Shown: one piece after another, positions 1 to 5,716 of the stretch
Position numbering within the stretch: the first letter of the stretch is position 1
How the letters are laid out: every line of letters starts with the position of its first letter
Assembly (NCBI GenBank): GCA_020719105.1
Contig: DYQV01000181.1
Coordinates: 1 to 5,716 of the forward strand
From: Rikenella microfusus
GTDB taxonomy: Bacteria > Bacteroidota > Bacteroidia > Bacteroidales > SZUA-534
Direction: 5' to 3'
Length of the DNA stretch: 5,716 bases
Notes under the pieces: model-generated
The model's database searches: none
What the model saw: only the letters and a program-made list of their open reading frames with translations
Told to the model about the DNA's origin: nothing
Position numbers and translations under genes: made by a program

Positions 1-25
1 ATATTGAGGTGTAGCTTAATCGTCA

Positions 26-45
26 GGATTATTAATGAATAATCC
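26..45. repeat. Perfect inverted repeat / hairpin in the left leader region
   Basis: The sequence GGATTATTAATGAATAATCC folds into a perfect 8-bp stem (26-33 with 38-45) around a four-base AATG loop. Neither strand has a T-run directly after the stem, so it does not look like a standard intrinsic terminator. It could be an operator, an RNA structure at the end of a transcript from beyond the left edge, or a remnant of a mobile repeat. The stem is mostly A/T with two G-C pairs at its base. The symmetry is certain; the function is unknown. Confidence 0.5.
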
Positions 46-119
46 GGGTTAAATGTGCTATTTTTGATGCCATAAGCAGTGGTTTTGAAGACAAATTGCC
101 TTTTGTTTTGTAACTAACT

Positions 120-127
120 CAAATATA
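120..127 (-). promoter_or_regulatory. Possible Bacteroidota -7 element reading leftward out of the window
   Basis: Read on the minus strand these bases are TATATTTG, an exact match to the Bacteroidota -7 consensus TAnnTTTG. A transcript from here would run left toward base 1. No convincing start codon with an open frame lies between here and the left edge, so any gene served would begin outside the window. No TTG lies at the usual distance of about 19 bases for a -33 element. An 8-mer with six fixed A/T-rich positions can occur by chance in such DNA, so this is tentative. Confidence 0.22.
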
Positions 128-256
128 GCTATTTAAGTCCAATTAGCACTACTTTTTATAATAATTTAACGCTGAATATCAACCATTTCCTATGTGGGAA
201 AACTTTAGTTATGAAATATCACCAACTAAACGACATTGATTGCTAAACCTTTTTTT

Positions 257-919
257 ATGAGCATTGCCGAAAACCTAGCTAAAATAAAAGAAACCATTCC
301 AAATCATGTTAAATTGGTTGCAGTTTCCAAAACGAAACCCAATGAAGCTATTCTCGAAGCATACCAAGCTGGACAGCGAATTTTTGGAGAGAACAGGCCT
401 CAGGAACTCCAGAAAAAGCAGGCTGAATTACCTTTTGATATTGAATGGCATTTTATTGGGCATTTGCAGACCAATAAAGTTAAATACATTGCCCCTTATG
501 TAAGTTTGATTCATGGGGTTGACAGTTTAAAGTTGTTACAAGAAATCAATAAAGAAGCACTAAAAAATAAACGAGTTATTCCTTGTTTACTTGAGTTTCG
601 TATTGCTAATGAAGAAACCAAGTTTGGGTTAAGTATTGAAGAAGCTAAGGAGATGTTAAAAAATGCGGCCTTTTCTGAATTACAAAATATTTCGATACAG
701 GGAGTAATGGGCATGGCAACTTATACTGAAGATAAAGAACAAATTTTTCGGGAATTTAAAAAACTGAAATCCATTTTTACATTTTTTAAAGAAGAATTAT
801 TTGAACAGCAAGATTCTTTTTCTGAAATATCCATGGGAATGTCAGGCGATTACCTTCTCGCTATTAAAGAAGGAGCCACTATGGTGCGCATTGGCAGTAG
901 TATTTTTGGTAATAGATAA
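257..919 (+). CDS. yggS: YggS/PLPBP family pyridoxal-phosphate homeostasis protein
   Basis: Encodes a 220-residue single-domain, alanine-racemase-like TIM-barrel protein that binds pyridoxal 5'-phosphate in the cytosol. Family members (E. coli YggS, human PLPBP) buffer and deliver PLP and affect amino-acid and keto-acid balance; they have no established catalytic activity. Visible motifs are VAVSKTKP at 21-28, with Lys25 equivalent to the PLP-binding Lys36 of E. coli YggS; FGEN at 43-46; WHFIGHLQTNK at 64-74; ETKFG at 120-124; SMGMSGDY at 192-199; and RIGSSIFG at 211-218, part of the phosphate-binding end of the barrel. Length is normal for the family. The frame is open back to a TTG at 236, but the ATG at 257 gives the typical MSIAENL start and is preferred. 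No Shine-Dalgarno site is visible, as is usual in Bacteroidota. The next gene starts 82 bases downstream on the same strand and could be co-transcribed. Confidence 0.96.
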   Translation: MSIAENLAKIKETIPNHVKLVAVSKTKPNEAILEAYQAGQRIFGENRPQELQKKQAELPFDIEWHFIGHLQTNKVKYIAPYVSLIHGVDSLKLLQEINKEALKNKRVIPCLLEFRIANEETKFGLSIEEAKEMLKNAAFSELQNISIQGVMGMATYTEDKEQIFREFKKLKSIFTFFKEELFEQQDSFSEISMGMSGDYLLAIKEGATMVRIGSSIFGNR

Positions 920-932
920 AAAACATTAATAA

Positions 933-940
933 TAAATTTG
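933..940 (+). promoter_or_regulatory. Candidate -7 promoter element upstream of the DHODH-like gene
   Basis: TAAATTTG matches the Bacteroidota -7 consensus TAnnTTTG exactly and lies about 60 bases before the ATG at 1002. The nearest TTTG upstream (905-908) is 24 bases away, a little far for a -33 element. A second, one-mismatch candidate (TTATTTTG, 972-979) sits closer to the gene. The gap between yggS and the next gene is only 82 bases, so read-through from yggS is an equally good explanation. Confidence 0.28.
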
Positions 941-1001
941 TAGATTACATCTCAACTTTTAATTTTTATATTTATTTTGCACGAAACTTAATTAAAATAG
1001 T

Positions 1002-1982
1002 ATGGCCAATTTACAAACAAAATATTTAGGATTAACACTTAAGAATCCAATAATTGTGAGTAGTTCAGGAATTACAAGTTCCATTGAAAAAATAAAAGAG
1101 GCTGAAAAAAATGGCGCTGCGGCTGTGGTTCTCAAATCAATTTTTGAAGAGCAAATTAATTATGAAGCAGGGCATCTTAATAAAATAGGTAAAGATAATG
1201 CCGAAGCATTTGATTATCTGCAAGGGTATGTTACCTCAAACAGTTTGGAAAAGCATTTGGCTCTAATCAAAGAAGCTAAAAAATCAGTTTCAATTCCGGT
1301 TATTGTAAGTATCAACTGTTTTTCAGACAATAAATGGACTGATTTTGCAAAGCAGTTTGAGGATGCAGGAGCCGATGCTATTGAGGTAAATATTTATATT
1401 TGTCCCGATGACCGCAAAAAATCAAGCACTGATATTGAAAAAGAGTATTACAACATTATTAAAAAGATTGTAAAAAAGTCAAAAATTCCCGTTTCGGTGA
1501 AGTTAGGGTATCAATTTACCAATTTAATTCAAGTGGTAGATACCATTAAAAGTTTGGGTGTTAAAGGGGTAGTACTTTTTAACCGGTATTATGAGCCGGA
1601 TATCAACATTGATACCATGGAATTGACCAATAACAGTGTGTTTTCATCGGAATCTGATATTCGATTCCCATTGCGTTGGACAGCTATTATTTCCGACCAG
1701 GTAAAAGGTATTGATATTGCCTCCTCAACTGGGGTGCACAATGCCGAAGGCGTAATTAAAATGATATTGGCCGGAGCGGATGCAGTGCAGATTTGTTCTA
1801 TTTTATACACTAAAGGGTTGGGCGAAATTCGTAAAATGATTGACGGAACTGAAGAATGGATGAAACAGCGTGGATTTGACTCCATTGATACTATTCGAGG
1901 CCTAATGAGTTATTGTTCCATTCCAGATCCGACTGTTTATCAGAGGTCGCAGTTTATGAAATATTTTTCGAATTTTGAATAA
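1002..1982 (+). CDS. Dihydroorotate dehydrogenase-like FMN protein (class 1 fold, exact reaction unproven)
   Basis: A 326-residue soluble TIM-barrel flavoprotein of the class-1 dihydroorotate dehydrogenase (PyrD/DPD C-terminal) superfamily. The N-terminus (YLGLTLKNPIIVSSSGIT, 8-25) is the usual first strand. Lys45 (VVLKS) and Lys167 (VSVKLGY) fit the FMN/substrate lysines; SINCF (103-107) and EVNIYICP (128-135) form the central strands; FNRYYEPDI (193-201) carries Asn194; STGVHNAEG (242-250) and AGADAVQICS (257-266) form the C-terminal FMN-phosphate site. Genuine class-1A enzymes have NLSCPN with a catalytic cysteine. Here the strand reads NIYICPDD, with Cys134 one residue further along and a different loop after it. 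The NRYYEPDI stretch resembles the separate 'DHODH-like' subfamily of uncharacterised proteins, so a role in pyrimidine synthesis should not be assumed and no pyrD symbol is given. It ends 25 bases before the convergent neighbour's stop codon, with a shared hairpin between them. Confidence 0.9.
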   Translation: MANLQTKYLGLTLKNPIIVSSSGITSSIEKIKEAEKNGAAAVVLKSIFEEQINYEAGHLNKIGKDNAEAFDYLQGYVTSNSLEKHLALIKEAKKSVSIPVIVSINCFSDNKWTDFAKQFEDAGADAIEVNIYICPDDRKKSSTDIEKEYYNIIKKIVKKSKIPVSVKLGYQFTNLIQVVDTIKSLGVKGVVLFNRYYEPDINIDTMELTNNSVFSSESDIRFPLRWTAIISDQVKGIDIASSTGVHNAEGVIKMILAGADAVQICSILYTKGLGEIRKMIDGTEEWMKQRGFDSIDTIRGLMSYCSIPDPTVYQRSQFMKYFSNFE

Positions 1983-1988
1983 TTGAAA

Positions 1989-2002
1989 GCTGCTTCGGCA
2001 GC
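1989..2002. terminator. UUCG-loop hairpin between convergent genes, likely a shared terminator
   Basis: GCTGC-TTCG-GCAGC is a perfect 5-bp G/C-rich stem with a cUUCGg tetraloop, one of the most stable RNA tetraloops. It lies 6 bases after the stop of the plus-strand gene (1982) and 5 bases before the end of the minus-strand gene (2008). On the plus strand CTCTTTTATT follows, a modest U-rich tail; on the minus strand TTTCAATT follows, which is weaker. The position and symmetry fit a terminator serving both convergent genes, better on the plus strand. Confidence 0.72.
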
Positions 2003-2007
2003 CTCTT

Positions 2008-2523
2008 TTATTCGTCGTATTCCTTTATTATAGAAACTAAGTCGTCAGCAAGAACTTGATTTTCAATCCGACATTCTGAAAGGTGTGAATCAATGTAATG
2101 AATCAATTCTTTTTTTCGTGTCTCAGAAACCCGATCTTCCATATTCTCAATTACCGTAAATGCTTCAAAAGCTATTTCAAAAGGTTCAACAAAAACCATT
2201 TGAATAAACGATTCAAAGTATTGAATATAGTTAAGGCGTGATTGCCAGCAAGATGAAACCAACATTTGTTTTGCCGGTGATAGCTCCGGATTATTTATAA
2301 AAGCCATTACAAATTTTGCCGATTTTTGGTTTTTTAAGTCGCATATTAACTGAAAAATAGCGGTTCTGACCTCACGATCTGAATTGGAAATATAAATTTG
2401 AATCAGCAATTCTAACAGTTGATCGTTACCTTCATCTCTTAAAATTGCAATGGCGTTTAAAATGCTTGTATTATCTTTTTGTTCCAGAAGTTTAGCTAAA
2501 TTATCTTTTTTTTGATTTTCCAT
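2008..2523 (-). CDS. HEAT-like helical repeat protein, function unknown
   Basis: A 171-residue, probably cytosolic, all-helical protein with no signal peptide or membrane segment. After a charged start (1-17), amphipathic helix pairs follow: 18-30 with 34-46, then a good HEAT-type unit at 49-77 where DREVRTAIFQLICDLK has the D-x-x-V-R turn typical of HEAT repeats. Further helices lie around 83-92, 98-111, 115-127 and 132-147. The helix after residue 110 (FVEPFEIAFEAFTVIENM) is acidic and hydrophobic. Such repeats usually serve protein-protein binding; no catalytic motif is visible. It is transcribed convergently to the DHODH-like gene and divergently from the lipid enzyme gene. The ATG at 2523 sits just behind a well-matched -7 element (2538-2545), and AGGG a few bases upstream could act as a weak ribosome site. 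The length looks complete. The HEAT assignment rests on pattern reading and is moderately sure. Confidence 0.8.
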   Translation of the reverse strand: MENQKKDNLAKLLEQKDNTSILNAIAILRDEGNDQLLELLIQIYISNSDREVRTAIFQLICDLKNQKSAKFVMAFINNPELSPAKQMLVSSCWQSRLNYIQYFESFIQMVFVEPFEIAFEAFTVIENMEDRVSETRKKELIHYIDSHLSECRIENQVLADDLVSIIKEYDE

Positions 2524-2537
2524 ATTCCCTTTTTTTG

Positions 2538-2545
2538 CAAATATA
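2538..2545 (-). promoter_or_regulatory. -7 promoter element for the HEAT-like protein gene
   Basis: On the minus strand this reads TATATTTG followed by C, matching the Bacteroidota -7 consensus TAnnTTTG(C). Only 14 bases separate it from the ATG at 2523, so the mRNA leader would be very short (about 7-12 bases, mostly A with GGG). No TTG is present at the usual -33 distance, so the upstream half is weak or absent. Confidence 0.5.
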
Positions 2546-2677
2546 AGAACATTTTTACACGTTACATCTGCTTATGCTGTTAGCGTTGACAAAAGTTATG
2601 AATTATTTAACCAGTTATAAATGAATTAATTAACTTCAAAAAATGGTTATATTTTTTTAAGGCATAGTTTTTGCAAA

Positions 2678-2707
2678 TTGTGATTCTTGATAAAATAACT
2701 ATATTAG
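2678..2707 (+). promoter_or_regulatory. Candidate promoter for the ligase-ACP-acyltransferase gene
   Basis: TTG at 2678-2680 is followed after 19 bases by TATATTAG (2700-2707), one mismatch from the Bacteroidota -7 element TAnnTTTG and at a fitting -33/-7 distance. The leader to the ATG at 2744 would be about 30 bases. An alternative is TAGTTTTTGC at 2665-2674, which has the TTTGC end but one extra spacer base. The rest of the 220-bp divergent region (2524-2743) is A/T-rich; I see only short weak palindromes there, such as TTAATTAA, and no gene. Confidence 0.3.
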
Positions 2708-2743
2708 TGTTTTATAACAAAAAGGGTATTTAATAATTATAGC

Positions 2744-5212
2744 ATGATAAATTTTTCAAACCTTGAAAAGGTGGCGCTTATTACAAAAGATAATAAGCTG
2801 ACATACCGTGAATTGTCAATTAAAATAAATCAGTTTGCTGCTTTATTTAGTGGTAAAGATTTTCGGAAAATCGCAATTTACAGTGAAAATAGAACCGAAT
2901 GGATTCAAGCATTTTATGCAGGTTGGTATAATAACTGCGTTGTGGTTACCATTGATTATATGGCAACAGAAGAAGATGTTACCTATATTCTAAACGATTG
3001 CCAACCGGAAGTGGTCTTTACTTCAACCTTAAAAAGCAAGGAAATAAAGGCAGCCAGTCAGAAATTAAAATATACTCCCTCGGTTTTCAATTTCGATGAA
3101 CTGACGTTAGAGCCAGCTTCTGAAATTTCGCAATGGAATATCCCCGATGATAATGAGAAAACTGCTGTTATCATTTATACCTCAGGTACCACCGGCGATC
3201 CGAAAGGAGTTATGCTTTCATTTAATAACCTTTTGGTAAACCTAAAAGGGGTAACTAAAGATGTGAAAATTTTTACAGTTGACCGACAAGTATTAATGCT
3301 TTTACCGTTACATCATATTCTTCCGTTATTAGGTACCATGATAGCGCCTCTGAATGTTGGAGCAACCATGGTAATGTCGCCTTCCATGCAGTCGTCTGAT
3401 TTGTTGGAGACACTTAAAAAGAATCAAGTTGCTATAATGATAGGAGTACCTCGTTTGTACGAAGTAATTTATAAAGGTTTAAAGGCCAAAGTATTTGCTA
3501 GCATGGCCGGTAGGGTTTTTTATGCGATTTTATCGAAATTAAAAAATCAAAAATTCTCAAAGAAAATTTTTAAAAAGGTGCATATTGGTTTTGGTGGACA
3601 TCTGGAAATTATGGTTTCAGGTGGAGCTGCTTTAAGTCCTGAAGTAGGTTCTTTTTTTACCAACATTGGATTTACGGTATTAGAAGGGTATGGAATGACT
3701 GAAACTGCACCCATGATTACTTTTAATCGTCCAGAGAAAGCCAGAATTGGCACACCAGGTCAGGTTCTTGATGGAATTGATGTTGAAATACGGAACGATG
3801 AAATTGTAGTCAGGGGAGCCAACGTTATGCAGGGTTATTATAATCGTCCGGAGGAAACTGCCCAGATTGTTATTAATGGTTGGCTCCATACGGGTGATTT
3901 AGGGTATCTTGATAAAGAGGGTTTTCTTTATATTACCGGTCGGAAAAAGGAAATTATTGTATTATCGAATGGTAAAAATATAAACCCGGTTGAGGTTGAA
4001 GATAAATTGGAAAAAACATCGCCTTTTATAAGTGAGGCGGCTGTGTTTTTACACAATAACTTATTGCATGCAATAATAGTTCCCGATTATAACGAATTAT
4101 CGAATGAAGAAGTTAAAGATCCCATTCAATTTTTTAAAGAAAAAGTATTTCCACAATACAATCAATCGGTAAGTTCATACAAAAGGGTGATGCAGTTTAC
4201 CTTAGTAAAAACGGATATTCCTAGGACCCGGTTAGGGAAAATCCAACGTTTTAAACTTGCTGAGCTGCTGGAACAACCTAAAAGAGACAAAAAAAATAGT
4301 CATGAACCCGATTCTGAAGAATACAAAACTATTAAGTTATTTATTGAAAGTCAAACCAGTTCCGAAGTGTTCCCCGACGATCATTTGGAATTTGATATTG
4401 CCCTTGATTCATTAGGAAAATTGAGTTTGATTGATTTTATTGATAATACTTTTGGAATTAAAATTGACGAAGATAAATTGTTGAAATTTCCTTCCATCCG
4501 TAAATTGGTTGATTTTATTTCCGACAATAAACTAAAGCATAAAGTAGAAAATATCGATTGGTCGGCTATTGTTAAGGAAAAAATACATTTTAAACTGCCA
4601 AAAGCCTGGTTTACACAATCGTTGATTAATACTTCATCGAAAGTATTTTTTAAAATGTATTTTAGGTTTAAAGGCGATGGAACCGAGAATATCCCTGACG
4701 GTCCTTGTATCATTGCTCCCAACCATCAAAGTTTTTTCGATGGGTTGTTTGTTTCGTCATTGATACGAAACAAAACCATGAAGACAACCTATTTTTATGC
4801 AAAAAAGAAACATGTAAACAATTGGTTTCTCAGGTTTTGGGCACATCGTAATAATGTAGTTGTAATGGATGTAAATAAAGATTTGAAGGAGTCCATTCAA
4901 AAATTGGCCGAAATACTCAAGATGGGACGCAAAGTGATTATTTTCCCTGAAGGAACCCGTTCAAAAGATGGTAATTTGGGTGAATTCAAAAAGACTTTTG
5001 CCATTTTGAGCAAAGAATTAAGTGTACCGGTTATTCCTGTTGCAATAAGTGGAGCCCATTATGCACTGCCTTCGGGAAGGATATTTCCAAGGATATTTGC
5101 ACCGGTTCGGGTTAATTTCCTGAATCCGATTGATCCACAGGATCATTCTTATGAAACTTTGGCTAATATGGTTAAAAACAACATTGAACTAAAAATAAAG
5201 TCGCATAAATAG
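2744..5212 (+). CDS. Three-domain acyl-activating ligase / acyl carrier protein / PlsC acyltransferase fusion
   Basis: An 822-residue fusion. Residues 1-510 are a long-chain acyl-CoA-synthetase-like AMP-forming ligase: P-loop YTSGTTGDPKG (145-155), VPRLYE (235-240), GYGMTE (315-320), HTGD with Asp385, GRKKE (399-403) and the catalytic lysine Lys499 in RTRLGKIQR. After a charged linker (about 511-526), residues 527-595 form an acyl carrier domain with ALDSLG, Ser556 being the phosphopantetheine site. Residues 615-815 are a PlsC-type acyltransferase: NHQSFFD (660-666, the HX4D catalytic pair His661/Asp666), FPEGTRS (734-740) and VIPVAISG (763-770). From family knowledge, the ligase would adenylate a fatty acid, load it on the carrier and pass it to a lysophospholipid or glycerol-3-phosphate derivative, probably at the inner membrane face. 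No clear transmembrane segment is seen; an amphipathic stretch (622-642) could attach to membrane. E. coli Aas has the two enzyme domains in opposite order and uses ACP in trans. The ATG at 2744 gives a natural ligase N-terminus. Acceptor and chain length are unknown. Confidence 0.93.
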   Translation: MINFSNLEKVALITKDNKLTYRELSIKINQFAALFSGKDFRKIAIYSENRTEWIQAFYAGWYNNCVVVTIDYMATEEDVTYILNDCQPEVVFTSTLKSKEIKAASQKLKYTPSVFNFDELTLEPASEISQWNIPDDNEKTAVIIYTSGTTGDPKGVMLSFNNLLVNLKGVTKDVKIFTVDRQVLMLLPLHHILPLLGTMIAPLNVGATMVMSPSMQSSDLLETLKKNQVAIMIGVPRLYEVIYKGLKAKVFASMAGRVFYAILSKLKNQKFSKKIFKKVHIGFGGHLEIMVSGGAALSPEVGSFFTNIGFTVLEGYGMTETAPMITFNRPEKARIGTPGQVLDGIDVEIRNDEIVVRGANVMQGYYNRPEETAQIVINGWLHTGDLGYLDKEGFLYITGRKKEIIVLSNGKNINPVEVEDKLEKTSPFISEAAVFLHNNLLHAIIVPDYNELSNEEVKDPIQFFKEKVFPQYNQSVSSYKRVMQFTLVKTDIPRTRLGKIQRFKLAELLEQPKRDKKNSHEPDSEEYKTIKLFIESQTSSEVFPDDHLEFDIALDSLGKLSLIDFIDNTFGIKIDEDKLLKFPSIRKLVDFISDNKLKHKVENIDWSAIVKEKIHFKLPKAWFTQSLINTSSKVFFKMYFRFKGDGTENIPDGPCIIAPNHQSFFDGLFVSSLIRNKTMKTTYFYAKKKHVNNWFLRFWAHRNNVVVMDVNKDLKESIQKLAEILKMGRKVIIFPEGTRSKDGNLGEFKKTFAILSKELSVPVIPVAISGAHYALPSGRIFPRIFAPVRVNFLNPIDPQDHSYETLANMVKNNIELKIKSHK

Positions 5213-5227
5213 TTTGATTTTAAGTTA

Positions 5228-5241
5228 TTATATTAATATAA
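5228..5241. repeat. 14-bp perfect AT palindrome upstream of hicB
   Basis: TTATATTAATATAA is a perfect 14-bp palindrome ending 8 bases before the hicB ATG at 5250. Toxin-antitoxin operons are often autorepressed through palindromes in this position, so it could be an operator. It consists only of A and T in an AT-rich gap, and the HicB here has no obvious DNA-binding domain, so chance is a real possibility. Confidence 0.3.
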
Positions 5242-5249
5242 AACATTCA

Positions 5250-5459
5250 ATGAAGAAAACATTTAATATTATTGTAGAGCAGGGCATCGATGGATATCTT
5301 ATATCATCGGTTATTGAATTGCCTGGTTGCCATACTCAAGCAAAAACTTACGATGATCTTTTTATTAGGACAAAAGAGGCTATTGAATTGTATCTTGATG
5401 AAAATAAACGTTATAAGCCATCAATTACATTTGTAAGTTTACAACAAATCTCTGTCTAA
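5250..5459 (+). CDS. hicB: HicB family antitoxin (short form)
   Basis: A 69-residue protein of the HicB/UPF0150 family, the antitoxin that binds and blocks the HicA mRNA-cleaving toxin. The family pattern is clear: MKKTFNIIVEQGIDGYLISSV (the first strands), ELPGCHTQ (27-34), a TYDDL helix start (38-42), then a helix with KEAIELYLDE (48-57). This is the partial RNase H-like fold. It ends soon after, with no room for a ribbon-helix-helix or helix-turn-helix tail, so it is the minimal form. The frame is open back to TTG at 5214, 1 base after the lipid enzyme's stop codon, but the ATG at 5250 gives the standard MKKTF start and is preferred. It lies 37 bases downstream of the lipid gene and 2 bases upstream of hicA, so hicB and hicA are surely one transcript; read-through from the lipid gene is possible. 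Confidence 0.92.
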   Translation: MKKTFNIIVEQGIDGYLISSVIELPGCHTQAKTYDDLFIRTKEAIELYLDENKRYKPSITFVSLQQISV

Positions 5460-5461
5460 TT

Positions 5462-5689
5462 ATGTCGAAGTTACCATTGCTTACTGCCAAAGAGCTTATA
5501 AAAATAATACTCATTCTTGGTTTTGAATTAAAAAGGCAGAAAGGTAGTCATAAATTCTTTCAACATAAAGATGGACGTACCACTGTTATTCCAGATCATG
5601 GTCATGAAAAGATAGATAGAGGGTTACTGAACAAAATAATTAAGCAGGATTTGATGATGACTCTTGAAAATTTTATTGGTACAAAATAG
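5462..5689 (+). CDS. hicA: HicA family mRNA interferase toxin
   Basis: A 75-residue HicA toxin with a double-stranded-RNA-binding-like fold. HicA proteins cleave mRNA and tmRNA independently of the ribosome's reading position and stop growth until HicB binds them. Visible features are LTAKELIKIILILGFEL (7-23, first helix), KGSHKFF (27-33) with catalytic His30, DGRTTVIPDH (37-46, central strands) and KIDRGLLNKIIKQ (50-62, last helix). The key residues and length are normal, so the toxin looks intact and functional. It starts 2 bases after hicB, giving antitoxin-before-toxin order, the reverse of E. coli hicAB but seen in other bacteria. No Shine-Dalgarno site is visible. The remaining 27 bases of the window show no terminator. 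Confidence 0.95.
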   Translation: MSKLPLLTAKELIKIILILGFELKRQKGSHKFFQHKDGRTTVIPDHGHEKIDRGLLNKIIKQDLMMTLENFIGTK

Positions 5690-5716
5690 ATTAAACTTTA
5701 GGCAAAATAAATATAG

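Noticed and set aside
71..79. CATAAGCAG, also present inverted at 2568-2576 in another intergenic region
   Set aside because: A shared 9-mer is expected many times by chance in 5.7 kb, and the flanking bases do not extend the match.
55..149. GTGCTA (55-60) and TAGCAC (144-149) as arms of a long inverted repeat or an attC-like site
   Set aside because: The arms are only 6 bp, separated by 83 bases, and the core sites of an integron attC (GTTRRRY and its partner) are missing.
236..256. Extended yggS start at a TTG (adds seven residues)
   Set aside because: The ATG at 257 gives the family-typical N-terminus; the extra residues do not resemble the family and TTG is a weaker start.
2551..2600. 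Possible integron recombination site between the divergent genes (repeated GTTA cores near the HicBA-bearing region)
   Set aside because: The cores do not fit the consensus, the expected stem does not form, and there is no integrase or cassette array in the window.
2586..2622. TTGACA followed by TATAAAT resembling a sigma-70 type promoter
   Set aside because: The spacing is 24 bases, far from the usual 17, and Bacteroidota primary sigma factors use a different consensus.
4381..4722. Antisense open frame of 113 codons inside the lipid enzyme gene
   Set aside because: It mirrors a clearly coding sense strand with conserved ACP and acyltransferase motifs and shows no recognisable protein pattern; the same applies to the antisense frame at 1589-1885.
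5214..5249. Extended hicB start at a TTG one base after the lipid gene's stop codon
   Set aside because: The ATG at 5250 begins exactly at the conserved MKKTF start of HicB; the added stretch is A/T-rich low-information sequence containing the palindrome.

Overview
The window looks like an ordinary chromosomal segment of a low-GC member of the Bacteroidota, most likely in the Bacteroidales/Marinilabiliales range. The base composition is AT-rich. Start codons are preceded by A/T-rich sequence instead of clear Shine-Dalgarno sites. Several intergenic sites match the Bacteroidota -7 promoter element TAnnTTTG. The proteins also read like Bacteroidota versions of their families. The taxonomic call is inference from these signs, not from a search.

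Layout, left to right. Bases 1-256 are a noncoding leader that holds a perfect 8-bp-stem hairpin (26-45), a possible outward-facing minus-strand -7 element (120-127) and a 15-codon micro-ORF (192-239). Next comes a YggS/PLPBP-type PLP homeostasis gene (257-919, +), then a class-1 dihydroorotate-dehydrogenase-like flavoprotein gene (1002-1982, +). That gene converges on a HEAT-like helical repeat protein gene (2008-2523, -), and the two share a compact UUCG-loop hairpin between their stop codons. A 220-bp divergent intergenic region (2524-2743) follows, with a good -7 element for the minus-strand gene and a weaker candidate promoter for the plus-strand gene.

The largest gene (2744-5212, +) encodes an 822-residue three-part lipid enzyme: an acyl-activating AMP-forming ligase, a fused acyl carrier protein with a DSL serine, and a PlsC-type lysophospholipid acyltransferase. 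All diagnostic motifs of each part are intact. It has the same two activities as E. coli Aas in the reverse order, with the carrier protein built in. It could plausibly take free fatty acid to acyl-AMP, to acyl-ACP in cis, and on to a phospholipid. Behind it lies a small HicB-HicA toxin-antitoxin pair in antitoxin-first order (5250-5459 and 5462-5689), with an AT-only 14-bp palindrome just upstream of hicB.

No tRNA, rRNA, CRISPR array, insertion sequence or integrase was seen, and no gene is visibly broken. No noncoding stretch exceeds about 260 bases. The most interesting object is the ligase-ACP-acyltransferase fusion; the rest is mostly standard housekeeping plus a common TA module. I see no convincing evidence of a wholly new multi-gene system here.
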